Positions 19,839 to 29,282 of a stretch of 64,000 nucleotides of DNA are shown piece after piece. This DNA comes from Burkholderiaceae bacterium. Its GTDB lineage: Bacteria; Pseudomonadota; Gammaproteobacteria; Burkholderiales; Burkholderiaceae_E. The stretch's first letter is position 1; each line of letters begins with the position of its first letter. Location of the stretch: positions 62,001 to 126,000 of the forward strand of contig JAMLIS010000001.1 of assembly GCA_023954015.1 (NCBI GenBank). The letters are read 5' to 3'. The notes under the pieces are model-generated. The model was not told the origin of the DNA, ran no database searches, and was given only the letters and a program-made list of their open reading frames with translations. Made by a program: the position numbers and the translations under genes.

Positions 19839-20633
19839 TCAGGCGCCGGGATACGTGGGGCAGCTTCGCAGGTATCGCGCGACGCCGTCGCGCGCCTCGG
19901 CGGCACCGACGGTGGCGACGAAACGCTCGCGCTCGGCTTCGAGGCCGCGCTCGACCGCAGCGAGGTCTCCGGCAAGCAGCCGCTTGCCTTCGCGCATCGT
20001 CGCGTCCGGCGCAGCGGCGATGCGCAGCGCCATATCGCGCGCGAGCGCGCACACCCGTTCGCGCGGCGCGAGTTGCGTGACCAGCCCGCAGGCGAGCGCC
20101 TCGTCGGCGGGCAGCGCGCGATCGAGCAGCAGGCACGCCGACGCGCGCCTGCGTCCGACGACGTGCGGCAGCAGCGCGGTCCATCCGCCGTCGGGCGTGA
20201 AGCCCGCGCGCGCGAACTGGGGATCGAAGCGGCAATCGTCGGCTGCGACGACGATGTCGCAGCCGAGCACCAGCCCGATCGCGCCTCCGGCCACCAGCCC
20301 GTGCACCGCGCCCACCACCGGTTGCGGCAGGCGCAGCAGCGAAACGATCGACTGGTTCAGCAGCCCGACGAACTCGGCGGAATAAGTCTCGAGCGCCGCG
20401 CCCCGCATCTCGCGCTCGAGGCGGCGCAGATCGCCGCCGATCGAAAACGTATCGCCATCGGCGGCGAGCACGACGGCGCGCGTTTCTTCGCGGCGAGCGA
20501 TCTCCTCGAGCGACACGCACAGGTCCAGCAGCAGGTCGGGAACGAGCGCATTGCGCATCGACGCGCGCGCAAGCGTCACCGTCGACACGGCGCCGGCGTG
20601 CGCGAGACGGACCGAGGGCGCGGCGATGCTCAT
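19839..20633 (-). CDS. Enoyl-CoA hydratase/isomerase family protein
   Basis: A 264-residue crotonase-fold protein. The oxyanion-hole segments are GDTFSIGGDLRRLE and HGLVAGGAIGLVLGCDIVVA. Later come DPQFARAGFTPDGGWTALLP and the Arg-rich RRRASACLLLDRALPADEAL helix. The catalytic Glu pair of classical hydratases is not clearly present (VAGGAIGL and PDGGW instead), so another crotonase reaction such as isomerisation is possible. The ATG at 20633 overlaps the stop of livM by 4 bp, showing it belongs to the liv run. A role in breakdown of the imported acid or amino acid is inferred. Confidence 0.82.
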   Translation of the reverse strand: MSIAAPSVRLAHAGAVSTVTLARASMRNALVPDLLLDLCVSLEEIARREETRAVVLAADGDTFSIGGDLRRLEREMRGAALETYSAEFVGLLNQSIVSLLRLPQPVVGAVHGLVAGGAIGLVLGCDIVVAADDCRFDPQFARAGFTPDGGWTALLPHVVGRRRASACLLLDRALPADEALACGLVTQLAPRERVCALARDMALRIAAAPDATMREGKRLLAGDLAAVERGLEAERERFVATVGAAEARDGVARYLRSCPTYPGA

Positions 20634-21715
20634 CGCAGGCTCCGCGCGATGCTGCGTGCCCGCAGTCGGCCGACGATGCCGGTCGGGAAGTAGTAGACCG
20701 ACAGCACGAACAGCAACCCGAGCCACAGCAGCCAGCGGTCCGGCGAAAACAGCGCCGCGGCAACCGGCACCGCCTCGAAGGCGCCCGAGACGAGCCGCAT
20801 CAGGTCCTGCAGGTAGCTCTGCGCGAGCACGAAGATCGCGCTGCCGATCACCGCGCCGTACATCGTGCCCATGCCGCCGATGACGACGATCAGCAGGATG
20901 TCGAGCATGATCTCGAAGGACAGCGACGTATCGGGCCCGTTGTAGCGCAGCCAGATCGCGAGCAATGCGCCGGCGAGCGTGGCGAACAGCGCGCCGAGCA
21001 CCGTCGACACCGTGCGGAACACCACCGTGCGATAGCCGATTGCCTCGGCGCGGAAGTCGTTCTCGCGGATCGCCTGCAGCACGCGGCCGAAGGGCGAATT
21101 GACGATGCGCAGCAGCACAAGGAAGAGCGCGAGCACCGAGAAGAACACGAGATAGTAGCTGAGCAGGCGGCCGTCGATCGACGCGCCGAGCACCGTGTCC
21201 TCGAAGAGTTCGAAGGACGGCTGCAGCACCTCGGGCACCTTGAAGCTCAGTCCGTCCTCGCCGCCGGTGAACGCGGAGAGCTGCGAGGCGAGCGTCTGGA
21301 ACGCGGCGGCGACCGCCAGCGTGATCATCGCGAAGAAGATCGCCTTCACGCGCAGGCTGAACAGCCCGATCGCGAAGGCGAGCAGCGCCGACAGCGCGAG
21401 CGCCAGCAACACGCCGACGGCGATCGCGTCCCAGCCCGGCCCCATGCGCGTGCTCGCGATCGCCACGCCGTAGGCGCCGATGCCGAAGAACATCGTGTGC
21501 GCAAAGGAGACGATGCCGGTGTAGCCGAGCAGCAGGTCGTAGCTGGCGACGAGCAGCACGAAGACGAGCACCTTCGCAGCCACCGACATCGAGCGCGCGC
21601 CCGGGAAGACGAAAGGCACGAGCAGCAGCACGAGCACGATCGAGAGCAGGATCGCCGCGACGAGGCGGCTGCGCGGGTAGTCGCCGGAGAGCAGCGAGCG
21701 GATCATTCTTTGCAC
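20630..21715 (-). CDS. livM: Branched-chain amino-acid ABC transporter permease LivM
   Basis: A 361-residue inner-membrane permease with about ten hydrophobic helices. It has the family signature YDLLLGYTGIVSFAHTMFFG near residue 60. The cytoplasmic coupling loop SPFGRVLQAIRENDFRAEAIG near residue 220 and the later VVIGGMGTMYGAVIGSAIF are also typical. An in-frame Met four residues in (MIRSLLSG) is an alternative start. It is the partner of LivH and the two ATPases encoded just upstream. Substrates of this family include leucine, isoleucine, valine, other amides or aromatic acids, so the exact cargo is open. Confidence 0.9.
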   Translation of the reverse strand: MQRMIRSLLSGDYPRSRLVAAILLSIVLVLLLVPFVFPGARSMSVAAKVLVFVLLVASYDLLLGYTGIVSFAHTMFFGIGAYGVAIASTRMGPGWDAIAVGVLLALALSALLAFAIGLFSLRVKAIFFAMITLAVAAAFQTLASQLSAFTGGEDGLSFKVPEVLQPSFELFEDTVLGASIDGRLLSYYLVFFSVLALFLVLLRIVNSPFGRVLQAIRENDFRAEAIGYRTVVFRTVSTVLGALFATLAGALLAIWLRYNGPDTSLSFEIMLDILLIVVIGGMGTMYGAVIGSAIFVLAQSYLQDLMRLVSGAFEAVPVAAALFSPDRWLLWLGLLFVLSVYYFPTGIVGRLRARSIARSLR

Positions 21716-21746
21716 GACCGGCAGGAGCGACGGGTTCGCACGTTGT

Positions 21747-22724
21747 TCATCGTCCCGTCGCCGGCAGCAATCCCTGCGGACGCCACAGCAGGATCGCCAT
21801 CATCAGCAGGATGTTCGAGAACAGCGCGACCTTCGGCGCGAGGAAACCCGTGTAGTTCATCATCAGCCCGACGAGCAGCGCGCCGACGAAGCAGCCCGTG
21901 GTCGAGCCCAGCCCGCCGATGATGATGACGATGAAGATGAGGATGTTGACCTGCGCACCCATCTGCGGGACGACGCTCTGCTGGTACAGCCCCCACATCA
22001 CGCCGCCCAGTCCGGCGAGCGCCGACCCGACGACGAACACGCCGACGAACAGGCGCCGGATCCGGTAGCCGAGGCTCTCGACCATCTCGCGGTCCTGCAC
22101 GCCGGCGCGGATCAGCAGTCCGATCTTCGTGCGCCCGAGCACGAAGAGCAGCGCAAGGAACACCGCGAGCCCCACGACGACGGCGAGCAGCCGGTATTTC
22201 TCGATGGCCGCGTCGCCCACCAGGTAGGCACCGCGCAGCGCCGCGGGCAACGGCAACGGGATCTGCTGCGGCCCCCAGATCACCTTGATCAGTTCCTCGC
22301 CGATGATCATCCCGCCCATCGTGATCAGGATCTGCTTGAGGTGATTGCCGTAGACCGGCCGCACGATCAGTCGCTCGAAGACGACGCCGAGCGCCGCGGC
22401 GACCGCCATCGCGGCGAGCATCGCCAGGCCGATCGCACCCAGGTTCGCGGCGAGCGACGACGATTCGGTCCAGGCGCCGAGCGGCGCGAGCACCGACATC
22501 GCGACGAAGGCGCCGAAGGCGATGAATACGCCGTGGCCGAAATTCAGCACGTCCATCAGCCCGAAGACGAGCGTCAGGCCCGAGGCGATGATGAACACGA
22601 TCATCCCCATCGCCAGGCCGGCGACGGTGAGCGTGACCCAGGTCGGCACGCTGCCGACCAGCGGCAGCGCGGCGAGCGCGAGCAGCACGACGAGCGCGTA
22701 CGCGAACGAGGTGCGCGACCTCAT
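21747..22724 (-). CDS. livH: Branched-chain amino-acid ABC transporter permease LivH
   Basis: A 325-residue permease of the LivH group. The family hallmark is GLTLVFGLMDVLNFGHGVFI at about 46-65. The helical segments ERLIVRPVYGNHLKQILITM, the coupling loop VQDREMVESLGYRIRRLFVG and the C-terminal IIIGGLGSTTGCFVGALLVG also fit. It lies 31 bp upstream of livM and 34 bp downstream of livF on the same strand. With LivM it forms the membrane pathway of the importer. Confidence 0.92.
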   Translation of the reverse strand: MRSRTSFAYALVVLLALAALPLVGSVPTWVTLTVAGLAMGMIVFIIASGLTLVFGLMDVLNFGHGVFIAFGAFVAMSVLAPLGAWTESSSLAANLGAIGLAMLAAMAVAAALGVVFERLIVRPVYGNHLKQILITMGGMIIGEELIKVIWGPQQIPLPLPAALRGAYLVGDAAIEKYRLLAVVVGLAVFLALLFVLGRTKIGLLIRAGVQDREMVESLGYRIRRLFVGVFVVGSALAGLGGVMWGLYQQSVVPQMGAQVNILIFIVIIIGGLGSTTGCFVGALLVGLMMNYTGFLAPKVALFSNILLMMAILLWRPQGLLPATGR

Positions 22725-22758
22725 CGGCAGGCTCCGCGGAAACGGCCGGGTATCGCTT

Positions 22759-23504
<746 letters not shown>

Positions 23505-23508
<4 letters not shown>

Positions 23509-24281
23509 GACGCGACCTCCTCTTCCTCGTCGGAGCTCATCCCCAGGTAGGCCTGCTGCACCACGGGCGAGGCGATCACCTCGGCGGGCGCTCCGTCGGC
23601 GGCGAGCCGGCCGTTGTGCAACACGATGATCCGGTCGCTGAGCTCGCGGACCACGTCCATCTTGTGCTCCACCAGCAGGATCGTCTTGGTCGGATCGCGC
23701 TTGATGTCGCGGACGAGATCGAGGATCACCGGCACCTCGTCGACGCTCATTCCCGCAGTGGGCTCGTCGAACAGGAACACCGAAGGCTCGAGCGCGAGCA
23801 GGATGCCGACCTCGAGCTTGCGCTGGTCGCCGTGCGGCAGGCTGCTCGCCGGCGCGTCGCGCCGCGCGCCGAGCGCGATTCGATCGAGGATCGCCTCGGC
23901 CTCGGCGACGAGCGCGTGATGATCCGACCAGATCGACCACAGGTTCAGCCCCATGCCGCGCCGCGCCTGCACGGCCAGCCGCACGTTCTCGAGCACCGAG
24001 AGATTCGGGAAGAGGTTCGTCAGCTGGAAGGCGCGCCCGAGCCCGCGCTTCGTGCGCTCGGGCGCCGGCAGCGCGCTGACGTCGTCGCCGCCCACCAGCA
24101 CGCGGCCCGCGGTGGCCTTCAGCTGGCCGGAGATCAGGTTGAAGTAGGTCGTCTTGCCGGCGCCGTTGGGGCCGACGATCGCGGTGAGGGTGCCGGGGCG
24201 GAACGCGCACGAGACCGAGTCGACGGCGACGTGGCCGCCGAACCGGACCGTGAGCTCCCGCGTTTCGAGCGAGGGGGTCAT
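23505..24281 (-). CDS. livG: Branched-chain amino-acid ABC transporter ATP-binding protein LivG
   Basis: A 258-residue ABC ATPase starting at the ATG at 24281. Walker A is GPNGAGKTT. The Q-loop segment GLGRAFQLTNLFPNLSVLEN follows, then the signature LPHGDQRKLEVGILLALEP, Walker B VFLFDEPTAGMS and the switch LLVEHKMDVV. The extended helical insert after the Q-loop (RRGMGLNLWSIWSDHHALV) is typical of LivG. Its stop overlaps livF by 4 bp. The substrate-binding protein gene lies 360 bp upstream on the same strand. Confidence 0.92.
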
Positions 24282-24641
24282 TGACGTTCCCCGTCGTCGT
24301 ACCGTGCAGCGGGACGCCGGGCCGACGGCAGGTCGCATCGGCCGACGACGAAGCCGCCCCTTCGGGGTTCCCTGCGCTGCTCGCCGGGGCGGGCGGCTGC
24401 GCAACTCGCCCTCATCGCGGCGGCCCTTCGGGCCTTGCGCTTCGGAGCTCGAACAGTGCTCGCCGACTTCCCCCGCCCCGGCTGCGCTGCTCGGCGGCTT
24501 CGAAAGCTCGCGCGCCGGGTGCCCCACAGGGCCCAGGCGCTCGGCCCCCGAGGCGCGCAGCCCGCCCGAGGCGCAAGCGCGCAGCGCCCGTCGCGCACCG
24601 ATCTGCCGCGGCCACGCGCGCCCCCCAGCGCTACGCACGCA
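24282..24641. other. 360-bp gene-free gap between substrate-binding protein gene and livG
   Basis: No frame in this stretch gives a recognisable protein. It contains two small hairpin candidates built on the same CCCTTCGGG core: CCCC/GGGG around 24357-24368 and GGCCC/GGGCC at 24422-24434. Such structures could reduce read-through from the highly expressed binding-protein gene to the membrane components. I see no promoter that I would call with confidence and no sign of a broken gene. Confidence 0.4.
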
Positions 24642-25841
24642 TCACCGCTTGTTGCGGATCGGCACGTCCATGTCCTCGGGCTTGATCTCCTTCACCAGCT
24701 CGGGAATCCCCCATGCGACGTTCGGGTCGACCTTGATCCGGAAGTGATACATCGACTGCATCGCCTGGTGATCCTCCTTGCGGAACGTCATCTTCCCCTT
24801 CGGCGTCTCGAAGCTCATTCCCTCCATCGTCTTGATCAGGCCCTCGGTCTTGGTGTCGCCGTGCGTCTTCTTCAGCGCCTCGACCACCGCCATCGCCGCG
24901 GCCATGCCGCCCGCCGTGAAGAAGTCGGGCGGCGACCCGAAGCGTTTCTCGTGCTCCTTCACCAGCCAGTCGTTCACCGGGTTCTTCGGGATCTCGTAGT
25001 AGTAGTACGTGGCGCCTTCCATGCCGGGGAAGTTCTTGTAGGCCGCCATCGCCGGCAGGATGTTGCCGCCGGTGGCGATCTCGATGCCGTAGCGCTTCGG
25101 ATCGAGGTCGGCGATCTTGAACGGGTTGCCCGCGCCGGCCCAGACGATCCAGATCACCTTGCGTCCCGGCTTGTCCTTCAATGCGTCGAACAGCCGCTGC
25201 GCGCCGGCGGTGAAATCGGTGGTGTTCGTCGGCAGGTATTCCTCGTGGACGACCTTCGCCTTCTTCAGCGCGTCCTTGAATGCCTTGACGCCGTCACGGC
25301 CGAACGCGTAGTCCTGCGCAAGCGTGGCGATCGACGTGCCTTCGTCGTCGAGCGCAACGGCGTTGGAGATCGCGTCCTGCGACGAGTTGCGGCCGGTGCG
25401 GAAGATGTAGCGATTCCACTTGTCGCCGGTGATCGAATCGGCCACCGCCGGTTCGACGAGCAGGATCTTCTTGTATTCCTCGGCCACCGGTAGCAGCGCG
25501 AGCGCGACGCCCGACGAGGTCGGCCCGATCGCGAGATCGACCTTGTCGTCGCCGTAGGCGGCCTGCAGCAGCGACTTGCCGACGTCGGGCTTGCCCTGGT
25601 CGTCCTTCTCGATCAGGACGATCTTGCGCCCGTCGACCTGCATCGTGCCCTTGGTCGCATATTCGAAGCCCATCAGCAGCCCGGTCTGCGTCTGCTTGCC
25701 GTAGGCCTCGAGCGGCCCCGTTTTCGAGTAGACGTGCGCGATGGTCACGTCCTTCGCGACAGCCGCGCCGGCGAGCATCGCGCCGGCCACCAGCGGCATC
25801 GCGAGACGGCCCGCATGCCGAAGCACCGAAAAGCAGTTCAT
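24642..25841 (-). CDS. ABC transporter substrate-binding protein, Leu/Ile/Val type
   Basis: A 399-residue periplasmic receptor with a strong ribosome site (GGAGGGAACG) before the ATG at 25841. The signal peptide ends near AGAAVAKD. The mature protein starts DVTIAHVYSKTGPLEAYGKQ and continues through the type I periplasmic-binding fold, with LAIGPTSSGVALALLPVAEE and FRTGRNSSQDAISNAVAL in the ligand cleft. It differs from LivK proper and resembles receptors for branched-chain or other amino acids and aromatic or short-chain acids, so the ligand is not certain. It is the first gene of the leftward importer run and is divergent from an SDR gene. Confidence 0.9.
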   Translation of the reverse strand: MNCFSVLRHAGRLAMPLVAGAMLAGAAVAKDVTIAHVYSKTGPLEAYGKQTQTGLLMGFEYATKGTMQVDGRKIVLIEKDDQGKPDVGKSLLQAAYGDDKVDLAIGPTSSGVALALLPVAEEYKKILLVEPAVADSITGDKWNRYIFRTGRNSSQDAISNAVALDDEGTSIATLAQDYAFGRDGVKAFKDALKKAKVVHEEYLPTNTTDFTAGAQRLFDALKDKPGRKVIWIVWAGAGNPFKIADLDPKRYGIEIATGGNILPAMAAYKNFPGMEGATYYYYEIPKNPVNDWLVKEHEKRFGSPPDFFTAGGMAAAMAVVEALKKTHGDTKTEGLIKTMEGMSFETPKGKMTFRKEDHQAMQSMYHFRIKVDPNVAWGIPELVKEIKPEDMDVPIRNKR

Positions 25842-26162
25842 CGTTCCCTCCTCCACAGGTTTGCGATCGCCCGACCGCGTCTTCCTGAACCAACGCAATG
25901 ACCGTGCCATCGTGAGCAGCGATGCCATCCAATTGATCCGTAAGCGGAAATTTGCAGCCGGATGGCCGACCGAGATGTTTCGTCCGAATTGCGGACAGTG
26001 GCAGTCTAGTGGGTTCGACCGAAAACCGGACAATTCGACGACGGATCCTCCTTGTGCCCGCAATCCGTACAAGCGGCTTCGGCCTTCGGCCCCGATCATC
26101 GCGGTCCGCACGCCGGGCGTTGCGCGAGTACGCTGCTCGCTCTACCGCAAAGGAGACATGCG
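25842..26162. promoter_or_regulatory. Divergent promoter region with inverted repeat
   Basis: This 321-bp gap separates the substrate-binding protein gene (leftward) from the SDR gene (rightward). It has lower GC than its surroundings. At 25982-25996 lies GTCCGAATTGCGGAC, with perfect 5-bp arms and a 5-bp spacer. A related half-site CCGGACAATTCG follows at about 26027. Sites of this shape are used by several regulator families, including IclR types. No regulator gene adjoins it. No gene is visible in the gap. Confidence 0.35.
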
Positions 26163-26921
26163 ATGGTCCAGCGGGTATTGGTGACGGCCGGCGCATCCGG
26201 CATCGGCCGGGAAATTGCGCGCGCGTTCGCCGCCGGTGGCGCGAAAGTGTTCGTCTGCGACATCGACGAAGCGGCGCTCGACGCGCTCGCGAAAGAACTG
26301 CCCGGCATTGCGACGACGCGTTGCGACGTTTCGAAACGCACGGAGATCGCTCGCATGGTGCCGGCGGCGCTGCAGTCGCTCGGCGGTCTCGACGTGCTGG
26401 TGAACAACGCCGGCATCGCCGGGCCCACGGTTCCCATCGAGGAAGTGCCCCCCGAGGAATGGGACCGGGTCGTGGAGGTCAACCTCACGGCAGCTTTCGA
26501 CGTGACGCGGCTGTCGATTCCGGCGCTGAAGCAGTCGGCGGCCGGCGTCGTCATCGTGATGTCGTCGGCTGCCGGACGATTCGGCTATGCGAACCGCGTC
26601 GCCTACGCGGCGACCAAGTGGGGGCTGATCGGCTTCACGAAGACGCTGGCGGTTGAACTGGGCCGCTTCGGCATTCGCGCTAACGCGATCCTGCCGGGAA
26701 CGGTCGAGGGCGACCGCATCCAGCGCGTGTTCGAGGGCCGCGCGAAGCTCTCCGGGCGCAGCGTCGACGAGGTGCGAGAGGCGTCCATGCAGAACCAGTC
26801 GATCCGGGCGCTGGTCGATCCGCGCGACATCGCGGCGCTCGCGGTGTTCCTTGCATCGGACGCCGGGAAATCGATCTCGGGACAGGCGCTGTCGATCGAC
26901 AACGACATCCAGCGGCTGTAG
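26163..26921 (+). CDS. Short-chain dehydrogenase/reductase (SDR) family oxidoreductase
   Basis: A 252-residue classical SDR. The cofactor loop is TAGASGIGREIA at residues 8-19 and NNAGIAG follows near 81. The catalytic Ser is in VMSSAAGRFG and the Tyr-Lys pair in YAATKWGL. The C-terminal ALAVFLASDAGKSISGQALS is typical. An acidic residue after beta-2 (CDIDEAAL) favours NAD over NADP. The ribosome site AGGAG is 7 bases from the ATG at 26163, while an out-of-frame ATG at 26158 is only 2 bases away, so 26163 is the start. The substrate is unknown. It is divergent from the ABC receptor gene. Confidence 0.9.
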   Translation: MVQRVLVTAGASGIGREIARAFAAGGAKVFVCDIDEAALDALAKELPGIATTRCDVSKRTEIARMVPAALQSLGGLDVLVNNAGIAGPTVPIEEVPPEEWDRVVEVNLTAAFDVTRLSIPALKQSAAGVVIVMSSAAGRFGYANRVAYAATKWGLIGFTKTLAVELGRFGIRANAILPGTVEGDRIQRVFEGRAKLSGRSVDEVREASMQNQSIRALVDPRDIAALAVFLASDAGKSISGQALSIDNDIQRL

Positions 26922-27061
26922 AAGACGAGGTCGCGGACACTGGTTCGCATGGTCGAGAATGCAGCGTCTCGCAGCGCGGGCGGGAGCCAACGGTGCCCCC
27001 GCGGTGCGTGCCCAGGTGCGCCTGGCAAGCGTTGCTTCGATCCCTGCCGGAGCCCTCGTCG

Positions 27062-27553
27062 ATGTCGATGACCTACACCGCCGCCACACGACGTCGCGCG
27101 CTCGTCGCGCTGCTGCTCGTCCCCATCACGGCCGCCGCCCGCACGACGGCGCCCTGGGGCGGCGCACGCGAACTCGAGCGCAGCTACCTGCCGTCGAAGG
27201 CTGTCTACGACGTCGACACGGGTGAGGCGGCCGCCTTCGAACGCGTGCTCGATCGCGTGAGCTACCTGAACAAGGTGTACGAGGCGAACCCCTTCGAATC
27301 GTCGATCGTCATCGTCGTGCACGGCGAGGCGATCGAGCTGTTCGGCATTCGCGGGTTCGACCGGCATCGCCGGCTGATGGAGCGCGCGCACAGCCTCACG
27401 CAGAGCGGCCCGATCGAGTTCCGCATCTGCCGCGCCGACGCCGCGATGCGCGGCTACCGCCCTGCGGATCTCCACGGCTTCGCGCGGATGGTGCCGATGG
27501 CCGATGCGGAGATCGTGCGTCTGCAGAACGAGGGATACGCATACCTGCGCTGA
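27062..27553 (+). CDS. DsrE-family exported protein
   Basis: A 163-residue protein with a basic, hydrophobic N-terminus (TRRRALVALLLVPITAAA) that looks like a signal peptide. The body has the DsrE-like alpha/beta pattern: AFERVLDRVSYLNKVYE, then SSIVIVVHGEAIELF, then the helix LMERAHSLTQSGPIEFRICR with one Cys near 125. It ends in RMVPMADAEIVRLQNEGYAYL. DsrE-type proteins bind or relay sulfur, but exported members are of unknown role. An ATG at 27068 is an alternative start. It stands alone between an SDR and a convergent phospholipase-like gene. Confidence 0.75.
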   Translation: MSMTYTAATRRRALVALLLVPITAAARTTAPWGGARELERSYLPSKAVYDVDTGEAAAFERVLDRVSYLNKVYEANPFESSIVIVVHGEAIELFGIRGFDRHRRLMERAHSLTQSGPIEFRICRADAAMRGYRPADLHGFARMVPMADAEIVRLQNEGYAYLR

Positions 27554-27628
27554 CCGGCGATGGCCGGCGCGCGAGGCGACAACGGCTACGCCGATCCGCG
27601 ACGCGCCGACGCGCGACGCCCGCCGTGT

Positions 27629-29071
27629 TCAGGGACGCTGCGCGCGACCGGCGGCGAGAATCGTGCGCGCGAACTCCCGCGTATGCGTACCGAATTCGCG
27701 CATCGACGGAACGAGCGCCCGGATCATCGCGTCGTGCGCTGCCGGCGCGGTCTGGCGCAGACGCGCCTCGAGGTCGATCCCGCGCGCGTCGATGCTGAAC
27801 TCGACGTTCGGGTGGCTGACGTATCGCGGCGGCAGCGCTGCCGCCACGGCACCGTCCAGCGCGTCGGCCGCCTGCGCCGACCGTCTCGCCACGATTTCGC
27901 GTGGGTCGTTCTCGCCGAATCCCGGCTGCGCAACGGAGGCGCCGGCGTTCGCCGCGGATCGCTCGCCATGGTCGCCGCCCGCCAGCGCGCGAAGCAGCCG
28001 ATCGTCGCTCGCCGGGCCGCGATGCTCGGCGACCACCGCCGTGCGCTGGAAGTTCTCGAGCGCGAGATGCCGGTTCGACACCAGCGTGACCGCGTGCTTC
28101 TTCGCCCGGGGCCATCCGGCGACGTCGAGCGCGTTGATCCACAACATCCGCAAGGTGCTCACGCCCGGCAGCACCCGCGCGTGATACGGCTGCGTCAAAT
28201 CCTGCAGGTAGTGCATCGCCCATCCCGCGAAACGCCAGCCCCAGTAGTCGTGTCCGGTGCGAAAGGCGTGCAGCGCGAGCGCGCGATACAGGTGGATGCG
28301 GTACTCGGGATAGGTACGCTTCAGGAAGCCGGCGGCCGCATAGACGATCGGCGACTCGTAGTAGAAGCCCATGTGGAAAGGCGCCTGCGAGCCGAAGGCG
28401 AGCGCGGGATTGCCGAACGGCTGCTTGCCGAAGCCATAGACGCGGCCATGCGCCGTGCCGTTGTCTTCCCAGACGCCGATGTCCAGGCCGTAGTCCGGCT
28501 CGTCCGATGCGGTTGCAACGACCGCGAGCGGCGGCACCAGCTCGCCGTCGCGCAGCGCGACGAACGGCGACTCGCCGCCGGCGTCCTCGCCGTCGTCGTC
28601 GGCAAGCGTGCTCACGCGGCTGCGCGCCAGCGTCGGCCGGCCTTCGCCGTCCTCCGGCGAAAGGCGCTTCAGGAACATCGCGAGACGCGCGTCCGGCGCG
28701 ATGCGCAGGGCGGCGACGAAGCGGCGACGCAACTCCCCGGGCGTCTGCGCGCCGGCAGCGACGAAGCGCAGCGTGTCGGGACGCGGCGGATAGGCCGGTA
28801 CGTGCGCGCGCGCCCAGGCTTCTTCCGCTTCGAGGACCTGCTCCAGTGCGCTGGCCTGCGAAGCGAGGAAGGCCTCGATCGGCTCGACGCGTACGGGCGC
28901 GGCGCGAGCCAGCTCGGGTACGTCTTTCAGCGCGGCCCAGGTGTCGAGGGCGTGTCCGCTCCAGCCGAAGGCGGGAACCGCGCAGGCGGCAAGCATCGCG
29001 GACAACGCGGCGCGGGTGACGGGCCGCGCGCGAAGCAGCGGAAATGCGCATGCCCGACCGAAGCGCGTCAC
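27629..29071 (-). CDS. Secreted zinc-dependent phospholipase C/P1-nuclease-like protein
   Basis: A 480-residue exported protein. The signal peptide ends at about PAFG, and the mature N-terminus is WSGHALDTW. An N-terminal Trp that ligates zinc is the hallmark of the zinc phospholipase C/P1 nuclease superfamily. Further ligand segments are RALALHAFRTGHDYWGWRFA and GWAMHYLQDLTQPYHAR, matching the H-x3-D and D-x3-H pattern of the trinuclear zinc site. It is much longer than bacterial phospholipases C (about 250-400), with a C-terminal helical extension. Substrate could be phospholipid or nucleic acid. It is convergent with the DsrE gene (75 bp apart). Confidence 0.7.
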   Translation of the reverse strand: MTRFGRACAFPLLRARPVTRAALSAMLAACAVPAFGWSGHALDTWAALKDVPELARAAPVRVEPIEAFLASQASALEQVLEAEEAWARAHVPAYPPRPDTLRFVAAGAQTPGELRRRFVAALRIAPDARLAMFLKRLSPEDGEGRPTLARSRVSTLADDDGEDAGGESPFVALRDGELVPPLAVVATASDEPDYGLDIGVWEDNGTAHGRVYGFGKQPFGNPALAFGSQAPFHMGFYYESPIVYAAAGFLKRTYPEYRIHLYRALALHAFRTGHDYWGWRFAGWAMHYLQDLTQPYHARVLPGVSTLRMLWINALDVAGWPRAKKHAVTLVSNRHLALENFQRTAVVAEHRGPASDDRLLRALAGGDHGERSAANAGASVAQPGFGENDPREIVARRSAQAADALDGAVAAALPPRYVSHPNVEFSIDARGIDLEARLRQTAPAAHDAMIRALVPSMREFGTHTREFARTILAAGRAQRP

Positions 29072-29222
29072 GTCGTCCTCGAGATCAAAGAACAGTTCCG
29101 ACTTCAGGTGCGCGTGCTGCGCCGTCTTCAGTCGTCTTCGCGCAACAGGCGGCGAAACGCGGAGACGAGATCCGGCACCGCAATCACCGACATCACCAGC
29201 TCGGTGGCACGATCGACCCAGA

Positions 29223-29240
29223 TGTACATTTTAATGTACA
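29223..29240. promoter_or_regulatory. AT-rich perfect palindrome upstream of MFS gene
   Basis: TGTACATTTTAATGTACA has perfect 8-bp arms around a TT centre and stands out in GC-rich DNA. It lies 42 bp upstream of the chosen MFS start and 151 bp from the divergent phospholipase-like gene. The form fits a dimeric repressor operator. No candidate regulator gene is adjacent except the sigma-54 activator beyond the MFS gene, which uses a different type of site. Confidence 0.5.
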
Positions 29241-29282
29241 CCGCCTCTCGCGTCCGTGATCCTCTCGTCCTCCGACCGCCCG

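Noticed and set aside
26010..26030. tRNA T-arm-like GGGTTCGACC
   Set aside because: No matching acceptor, D or anticodon stems can be built around it. The same holds for a copy near 27354 inside the DsrE-like gene.
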